Translations under genes and position numbers: made by a program
Notes under the pieces: model-generated
What the model was told of the DNA's origin: nothing
Database searches by the model: none
What the model saw: the letters and a program-made list of their open reading frames with translations, nothing else
From: Pegoplata infirma
Lineage: Eukaryota > Arthropoda > Insecta > Diptera > Anthomyiidae
Length of the DNA stretch: 64,000 nucleotides
Direction: 5' to 3'
NCBI GenBank assembly: GCA_963921195.1
Contig: OY992538.1
Location: 55,170,852 to 55,234,851 of the forward strand
Shown here: piece after piece, positions 57,351 through 64,000 of the stretch
Layout of the letters: each line of letters begins with the position of its first letter
How positions within the stretch are numbered: position 1 is the first letter of the stretch

Positions 57351-58239
57351 GGGCCAGACAGATCGATTTCCGGCCAAAAGTCCTTATTTGTAAATTCTCA
57401 AAAAAATGTTTACCAGTTTGTTAGGCATATATAGAAGCAGGTTTTCTGAACTTATCTTTATGATCCAATTACACCCTTTCCTTTGACAGGTCTTCAAAGT
57501 TAAAAAAGTTCGTAAAAAATTTTAAAAAGTTGAGATACTTTTTTAATTTTTTTCCAAACTTCTATTGCTAATGTTTAACTTTTTGTTTGCGTGGTTCAAC
57601 CTTATATATAAGCCTTTGTAACGAAAATAACATGGACAAATATAAATCATTTGCCTGGCAGCAATTCGCATTCTTGTAAAAAAAGTTATAATTTTTTAGC
57701 TATTTACCTCGCGCCGAAAAAATCCTCAGCGATCCTCAGTTCGATACAATCGGTCTATATTTTTTTTGATATAGAATGGATCCATATCTTTCGAAAAAAG
57801 TTGCCCAAACTTGCTCGAAATGATAAATGGCGAAATTACAGCTATATATGCAGTGGTCCGAGATTTGTTTTTAAAAAAATAATTTAACCCAAAATAATGT
57901 TTTACGGCTTGATTAATTTTTTTATCATCAGAGAGTGCCTTAAGTGTAGGAAAAAAAAAATATACTTTTATAGTTTTTTTGTAAAATTATGGAAAATATC
58001 AGTTACACCATTTCCAATTAAATTCAAACATTTTTTATTGAATTTCCAAAATAAAGAAAAAACAGTGAATAATTTGTCGTCCCATTTCCAAAAGCTTTTC
58101 TGAAACAAAGTAAGTCATTTACACCATTTCCATACTTATATCAAACCTAAAAAAAATATATATAAAAATTATGTGCGTAGATAATAATTATGTCAGTCAC
58201 TCATAATACTCTTAAAACTAATTTTTAATTAAATCAGAC
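57351..58239. other. Turn region of FB-3, non-repetitive part
   Basis: No domain recognised in short frames at 57651-57887 and 57897-58103. AT-rich, with no repeat shared with other parts of the window. Confidence 0.5.
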
Positions 58240-58925
58240 AAAGTTAAAAATCTAGCCGCCATATTGTTTCCGCCATATTGAACTTTATCAGTACGATTTT
58301 AAGATAACAGGTCCGGAAATTTACTAGGCCACACTTTCAGCTAGCTTCAACAAAGAAAAGGAATATAACTGTTTTTTAATTACTTGTAACAAACTTTTCT
58401 TAGCATATTTTGTCCGCCATTTTGTTTTTCAAAACTCACGCCAGTAATTCTGATTCAGTAACTCCAAGACCCCCTTAAAACAAAATTTGAGTTCAATCGG
58501 ACAATTATAAAACAAATTTGTCCGCCATATTGGATGCGCCATTTTGATTTTTTTAGTTTTTAGTTAAATTTTAAAATTAGCTACCCCGAAATACTCTAGA
58601 AGCACATTTTCAGCCGGATCCAACAAAAATAAAGACTTTTTGCCGGAGTTGGATCATTCTTTAAACTTAAAGAAGCATATTTAGTCCGCCATTTTGTTTT
58701 TCAAAATTCGGAGTAACAATTTTTATTCAGTAACTCCAAGACCCGCATAAAACAAAATTTGAGTTCAATCGGACAATTTAAAAAAAAAATTGTCCGCCAT
58801 ATTGGATCCGCCATTTTGATTTTTTTGGTTTTTAGCTAAATTTTGAAATCAGCGACCTCGAATTCCTTTAGAAGCACATTTTCAGACGGATCCAACAACG
58901 ATAAAGACTTTTGGCCGGAATTGAA
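58240..58925. repeat. Tandem repeat of about 271 bp, two and a half to three units
   Basis: 'agcacattttcag' + 'cggatcca' at 58601 and 58873 are 272 bases apart, with a more diverged unit at about 58332. Each unit has 'tccgccatattgga', 'cgccattttg', 'gagttcaatcggacaat' and 'ccaagacccg'. Confidence 0.88.
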
Positions 58926-59553
58926 TCATGCTGGCCCTGTGTGCATTGGACCGGTAGAAGCTGACTAAATAAAACAAATTTACAAAAAATTAAAAAATAT
59001 TGGAGGTCGGTCATACATTTGATTGCTCTAAGGGCACTCTTAGGGCAGTTAGAGCGGTTGGAGCAAATTTAAAAAAAAAATGTAATTTTGTGTGGGTACC
59101 CCCTTAGTAATTGGAGATAGGGTATTAGTTTGTTCTGAAGAAATATTAAGATGTAAAAATTAATGGGGGTCGATCTTGGAAATGACCCCTCTATGACGCA
59201 CCATTGGAGCAGTAGAAATGATTTTAAGATTGGAAAATTACAATAAAATTTTTTCAAAAAATTTTAAAAAATAGTAATAATCGTTATCCCACGATCCTAC
59301 TGGGGAAAAAATTTGTAGAGTTTATAGAAGTATTACATATAAAAATTTCAAAAAAATCAAAGAGTACATACATTTTCAAAAATGAGTTTTAAATTTTAAA
59401 ACCTTAAAATCGCGTACTTAAGCACTTTTAGGAATTTTTTTGGATGTTTTTTTTTAAAGTTAGTAAAAAAAACAAAAATTTTTAAAAAAAAATTAGCAAT
59501 TTGGACCATTATTGAAGAAGTTATTAGTAAAAGAAGTTTGAGTAAGGGAACAA

Positions 59554-61259
59554 ACTACCAATTTTTAAAAATTTGATATCTTCTAAATCTGAAAATTTAC
59601 CACGAAGGAGCTTTTGAAGGGTACTAAAAAATGTCAACAAATTGGGAAAATCTAAAAAAAAAAATTATTCAAAGTGTCCGATTTGACAAGGAATGGCCCA
59701 TATTTAGTTATCAAAACAATTTTTCAACGACTCAAACAAAAATGAAAATTTAAAAATTGTTTAAATTCAATATAATAAATCCGCATTTTTTGACCCCCAA
59801 ATTTTTGTAAACAAAGAAAAGATTTTATTGTTTATTAATTTTAGTACACCTAAGTGTATAAGTAATGAGATATGAAAAATAATTAAAAATTTTCTTTGTT
59901 TACAAAAAATTGGTGGTCAAAAGAAATGGGGGTCTAAAAAGGCCGATTTGATCTACTGTGGTTACAAAAAATTTAATTTTTCAAATTCTGATTAATTTTT
60001 ATTTAAAATAAAAATAGTTTTATTCGACCTTTAAATATTATATTTTGAGGATGTTTATTCTGGCTCGAGGTCATTATTTTCTTTACTAATTAAAACCATG
60101 ATATTCTCATAGCATAATTTTCAAGAAAATTATTTTTTGTTTTAAATTTATTTATGTTGGTCATTTTTGCAAGACTTAATCGACACGTGTTTCGGAATTT
60201 GTCAAGATTCCATTGTCAAGATTATTTAGCAAAAATAGAAACGATTTACTACAAAGTAGCAAACGAGTCTAATGACAAATCGTTTGTGCACAAACTAAAG
60301 TATTAATACATATTCGACTCTATCCACAATGTGAATTAGAAAGACGAAGAAATTGTACTATACTGTAAGGCAACGATTGTCAATAACCAACAAAAATATT
60401 TAAAACACTACCAATTTTTAAAAATTTTATATCTTCTAAATCTGAAAATTTACCACGAAGGAGCTTTTGAAGGGTACTAAAAAATGTCAACAAATTGGGA
60501 AAATCTAAAAAAAAAAATTATTCAAAGTGTCCGATTTGACAAGGAATGGCCCATATTTAGTTATCAAAACAATTTTTCAACGACTCAAACAAAAATGAAA
60601 ATTTAAAAATTGTTTAAATTCAATATAATAAATCCGCATTTTTTGACCCCCAAATTTTTGTAAACAAAGAAAAGATTTTATTGTTTATAAATTTTAGTAC
60701 ACCTAAGTGTATAAGTAATGAGATATGAAAAATAATTAAAAATTTTCTTTGTTTACAAAAAATTGGTGGTCAAAAGAAATGGGGGTCTAAAAAGGCCGAT
60801 TTGATCTACTGTGATTACAAAAAATTTAATTTTTCAAATTCTGATTAATTTTTATTTAAAATAAAAATTGTTTTATTCGACCTTTAAATATTATATTTTG
60901 AGGATGTTTATTCTGGCTCGAGGTCATTATTTTCTTTACTAATTAAAACCATGATATTCTCATAGCATAATTTTCAAGAAAATTATTTTTTGTTTTAAAT
61001 TTATTTATGTTGGTCATTTTTGCAAGACTTAATCGACACGTGTTTCGGAATTTGTCAAGATTCCATTGTCAAGATTATTTAGCAAAAATAGAAACGATTT
61101 ACTACAAAGTAGCAAACGAGTCTAATGACAAATCGTTTGTGCACAAACTAAAGTATTAATACATATTCGACTCTATCCACTATGTGAATTAGAAAGACGA
61201 AGAAATTGTACTATACTGTAAGGCAACGATTGTCAATAACCAACAAAAATATTTAAAAC
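59554..61259. repeat. Direct tandem duplication, two units of 853 bp
   Basis: 59554-60406 and 60407-61259 are nearly identical over their whole length. The join reads 'tatttaaaac|actaccaattttt'. Each unit comprises the last part of the FB-3 right arm, about 280 bases of spacer ('gacccccaaatttttgtaaa') and most of an R8 unit. High identity points to a recent event. Confidence 0.92.
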
Positions 61260-61740
61260 ATTTTTACATACGATAGTCCATTGGACTACAACAATATGTT
61301 TTTTGTTGTTGTGAATTAATAACCACATTAGGGTTATTCATCACTATGGCGTGCCAACCACCAAAAATGTTTTAAATATTTTTGTTGGTTATTGACAATC
61401 GTTGCCTTACAGTATAGTACAATTTCTTCGTCTTTCTAATTCACATTGTGGATAGAGTCGAATATGTATTAATACTTTAGTTTGTGCACAAACGATTTGT
61501 CATTAGACTCGTTTGCTACTTTGTAGTAAATCGTTTCTATTTTTGATAAATAATCTTGACAATGGAATCTTGACAAATTCCGAAACACGTGTCGATTAAG
61601 TCTTGCAAAAATGACCAACATAAATAAATTTAAAACAAAAAAAAATTTTCTTGAAAATTATGCTATGAGAATATCATGGTTTTAATTAGTAAAGAAAATA
61701 ATGACCTCGAGCCAGAATGAACATCCTCAAAATATAATTT
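59985..61740. repeat. R8 repeat cluster: forward, forward, inverted
   Basis: Forward copies at 59985-60406 and 60838-61370, inverted copy 61370-61740. The same arrangement (forward, forward, inverted) appears at 17000-18165. The full unit ends 'cactatggcgtgccaacca'. In the inverted copy the minus-type motif reads 'tcttgacaatggaatcttga' then 'caaattccgaaacacgtgtc'. Confidence 0.88.
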
Positions 61741-61744
61741 AATT

Positions 61745-62065
61745 TTTGTTTAGGTCGATAGAAAACTTTTTTTTATAACTGATTAAAAACGATTGAAAAA
61801 TTTTTAATTTTTAAGCTTGCAAGAAATACATTAAAAAATATTTTTAAAAAATTTTCTAAAAAAGTTATTTTAATAATTTTAATTTCCATTTCGACCCTCG
61901 TAGCACATTTATTGATTACTTAATCTGGACGCCATTAAGCTTAAACTAAAGCTTGATAAATTACCTAGACAGTGCTTTCTACAAAAATACTTGTTTGATA
62001 ATAGTTAGGTCTATTATTCTTAACTTTTTCGTTAATGAATTATATCTGCTTTACAGTCGTACGTA
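61745..62065. repeat. Right arm of the 10-kb-spaced inverted repeat
   Basis: Reverse complement of 51210-51508 with point changes and small indels: 'cgaccctcgtagcac', 'aagcttaaactaaagcttga', 'agtcgtacgtag'. Confidence 0.8.
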
Positions 62066-62429
62066 GACTTTTGTCGAGCACTGTATATTATTATTGTCGA
62101 TGTGGATGATTTAAAAAACAGACAACAATTATTATCTTGATTAATTGTTGTGATGCGTATTTATATGTTATTCAAACATATAAAAGAAGCAGAAAAAACG
62201 CAAATCAAACAAACAATTGTGATTGTTTCAATGCATTTTGATGGCAAAACATCACACATTTAATAAATGCATAAAAATGCAAAAAAAAAAAAATAATTTA
62301 CAAAAACTATAAACCAAACCAACAATTATAAATTTTCTATTCACTTTCTACTGTTTGGTTTTTGAGTGAACAAATGGATTGAAACGCATAATGCGTTTTG
62401 ATTATTTAAACCATTTACAATTCTTAACT
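62066..62429. other. AT-rich spacer
   Basis: No gene recognised. Confidence 0.4.
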
Positions 62430-63046
62430 TTTATACCCTCCACTTAGTGATAGAGGGTATATATAAGTTTGTCATTCCGTTTTTAACTCATCGAAATATC
62501 GGACTGGGACCCCATAAAGTATATATATGATGCCCGATCGATTTTAAGACATTCTAGCGATGTCCGTCTTTTCGTCTGTCCGTCTGTCTGTGGAAAATGC
62601 TGTCACGGACAAAATATTGCACAGAGATGACTGAAACTTACCATATTTATTGGAAGTTCTCCCGAGAAGTTTGGTATTGCATTTGAGCGATATCGGTTCA
62701 GCGGTTCAAAAGTTATGAACGAAAATGTAAGCACACCTCAAAAATTTCAGTACATTCAACATAACCTAAAAATACAAAATGCTTTAATTCGGCTTCTGGT
62801 TGACATATGTGAACATAATTGAACACCAAATGGTATTTAAACAAGTATGAACATATTTTTTGATAAAAAAAGAAAAAAAAATCGCGAATTTTTTTTTAGC
62901 AAAATTTTTTTTTGCGGAAATTTTTTTTAAATTTTTTTTTTCAAAAGTAATTTTCTTTTAAATAAAGTTTTTTGCAATAGTCTTTTTGAAATTGTGGAGG
63001 GTATCACTACATTCGGCAAGGCCGAATTTAACTTTTTACTTGTTTT
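62430..63046 (+). mobile_element. Mini-me-like element, subfamily B, complete, 617 bp
   Basis: 'ataccctccacttagtgata', TA tract, core 'gatcgattttaagacattct', GTCC/GTCT tract, 'gcgatatcggttcagcggtt', A/T homopolymer block with 'tcgcga' and 'tgcgga'. The terminal palindrome is TTCGGCAAGGCCGAA followed by 'actttttacttgttt'. It closely resembles 15695-16321. Confidence 0.92.
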
Positions 63047-63372
63047 AATAACAGTTTGTTCCTGTCGGAACGGTTTGTACGAGAAAACCCGATTCGTGAT
63101 ACATTTTTAAAACAATGTTGACTATGCATCGACATGTTTTAAACAATTTTTATTTAAAAATTTGATTTCCATTTTTTTTTTGCAGAATTTTGAGTTATTA
63201 CAGTCTTGTAGTAAACGAATAATATTATGATCATGATATTGTTCTAAATGATCATAATATGACAGCATTGTTAAATGATAATTTCAGTACAAAATATGAT
63301 TTCTAGAATCATAAAATGATAATTGATTGTCTTCAATCATATTATGATGCTCTATAACCATTTTTTTTGTGT
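63047..63372. other. Spacer upstream of the LINE 3' end
   Basis: Contains several 'atatgatcat/atgatcatat'-like inverted motifs (63220-63360), possibly a small MITE ending 'ttttttttgtgtg'. No coding frame. Confidence 0.4.
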
Positions 63373-63486
63373 GAACTCATCCTTAATGTGACTCATCCTT
63401 AATGTGGTTAGGTTAGGGTGGCGGTGTACGATTTACACCTCGCATAGACCTTTTGGTCCATAGCGATACCACAAAACTTTTTTTCG
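63373..63486 (-). other. 3' untranslated tail of the LINE
   Basis: On the minus strand, after the stop codon, about 70 bases lead to 'ccctaacctaaccac' and a twofold 'attaaggatgagt' repeat, with no poly(A). A short tandem-repeat tail in place of poly(A) is known from several RNase H-bearing fly LINE clades such as I and LOA. Confidence 0.7.
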
Positions 63487-64000
63487 CTAGCGGCTCAAGT
63501 TAAACACGTTCAAAGTCATTGCGAATCTCTTTAATATTCTAAGATCCATTCGCGTTATATCCTCCAAAGTATTAAAGCTTAACTGACCAGTAATCGATCG
63601 GCGACTTCTTGCCACCGCTGGACAGTGACAAAGTAGGTGTTCTATCGTTTCATCCACTCCTGGTGAGCCGCATCTTTTACAACTGGCGTCCGGGATGAGT
63701 CTAATATTCTTAGCATAAATGCCGATGAGACAGTGACCAGTTATTATTCCCGTCAGAGCTCGACATTCCATTCTCGTAAGTGATAAGAGGTATTCAGTTT
63801 TCCCTTGGTCATAAGTTGGCCATAAAGTTCTGATGATTTTGCATGTTGTTAGTTGTCCCCACTTCCTGTTCGCTACTGCAACATTTATGAAATCCCGTCT
63901 TTTTTTGAAGTGTTGGAGCGGTGGTAAAACTAGCACCGTGGTACCTACACCATCAGCTCCAAGTTTCGCGAGTTCGTCTGCCCTTTCATTTCCCTGTATT
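63487..64000 (-). CDS. LINE (non-LTR retrotransposon) polyprotein, C-terminal part with RNase H end
   Basis: An open frame entering from beyond the right edge and ending at a TAG (63487-63489), about 170 residues visible. It opens with IQGNERADELAKLGA, the last conserved motif of an RNase H domain, where the Asp is catalytic. The tail that follows is typical of RNase H-bearing LINEs: LTGIITGHCLIGIYA, then a Cys/His cluster CKRCGS...HLLCHCPA and a final LRILKRFA segment. The domain would degrade the RNA strand during target-primed reverse transcription. No stop or frameshift is visible in this part. The clade is probably I or LOA-like, which is inference from the tail and from the 3' tandem repeat. 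The reverse transcriptase and endonuclease lie outside the window. Confidence 0.9.
   Translation of the reverse strand, partial: IQGNERADELAKLGADGVGTTVLVLPPLQHFKKRRDFINVAVANRKWGQLTTCKIIRTLWPTYDQGKTEYLLSLTRMECRALTGIITGHCLIGIYAKNIRLIPDASCKRCGSPGVDETIEHLLCHCPAVARSRRSITGQLSFNTLEDITRMDLRILKRFAMTLNVFNLSR

Larger units (their letters stand above)
51509..59702. mobile_element. Foldback element FB-3, about 3.5 kb without its insert
   Basis: Left end TATGGGGCATGTCAAATCGG at 51509. The right end, read inward on the minus strand, is TATGGGCCATTCCTTGTCAA. The left arm is 51509-51737 continuing at 56463-57350, and the right arm is 58930-59702. Between them lie a turn (57350-58930) and, in the left arm, a 4.7-kb insertion with GTACCCAGC termini. 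No transposase is recognised. The right flank is not TA, so an end deletion or a local rearrangement (see the 853-bp duplication) is possible. Confidence 0.78.

Overview
This window looks like intergenic or heterochromatic DNA from the large, AT-rich genome of a dipteran fly, probably a cyclorrhaphan. I infer this from many copies of a mini-me/DINE-1-like (Helentron-type) element that carries (TA)n and (GTCY)n tracts around a conserved core, from a mosquito-type DD37E mariner transposon, and from A/T homopolymer-rich spacers. I cannot name the species. I recognise no host protein-coding gene, rRNA or functional tRNA. The only convincing coding regions belong to transposons: an uninterrupted 335-residue DD37E transposase (19958-20965, minus), broken Tc1-type transposase pieces (around 14.0-14.3 and 14.85-15.0 kb), and the C-terminal end of a LINE with an RNase H domain that runs off the right edge (63487-64000, minus).

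Layout. 1-0.8 kb: a foldback-element arm and mini-me pieces. 1.53-6.30 kb: a very uniform 37-bp minisatellite of about 129 units. 7.2-12 kb: three mini-me copies, two of them split by foldback elements. 13.5-16.4 kb: a TA-flanked element containing an inverted duplication of a Tc1 transposon and a mini-me. 16.9-18.3 kb: a TTAA-flanked piggyBac-like element. 19.7-23 kb: a mini-me split by the DD37E transposon and by a foldback element. 25-29.6 kb: two hAT-like elements with 8-bp target duplications, a perfect palindrome, a 16-bp and a 146-bp tandem array. 29.9-32 kb: a 2-kb foldback element. 34.3-36.3 kb: a hairpin-dense element with a 9-bp target duplication. 38.5-40.3 kb: a hAT element holding two tRNA-like promoter segments. 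40.3-41.8 kb: a composite tandem repeat of about 500 bp. 43-46 kb: another foldback. 46-50.6 kb: a tandem array of mini-me core units with a three-level nest inside. 51.2-62.1 kb: a deep nest bracketed by inverted arms about 10 kb apart. 62.4-64 kb: a mini-me and the LINE.

How it fits together. The dominant theme is TA-targeting elements with long inverted arms landing in older mini-me copies, several of them in the mini-me (TA)n tract itself. Two foldback groups can be told apart by their termini: one starts TATGGGGYATTCCA, the other carries a GTGTCC/CGTCCC motif a few bases in from the TA. Boundaries are read by eye from repeated and inverted sequence, so most are good to a few bases where a target duplication is quoted and to tens of bases elsewhere.
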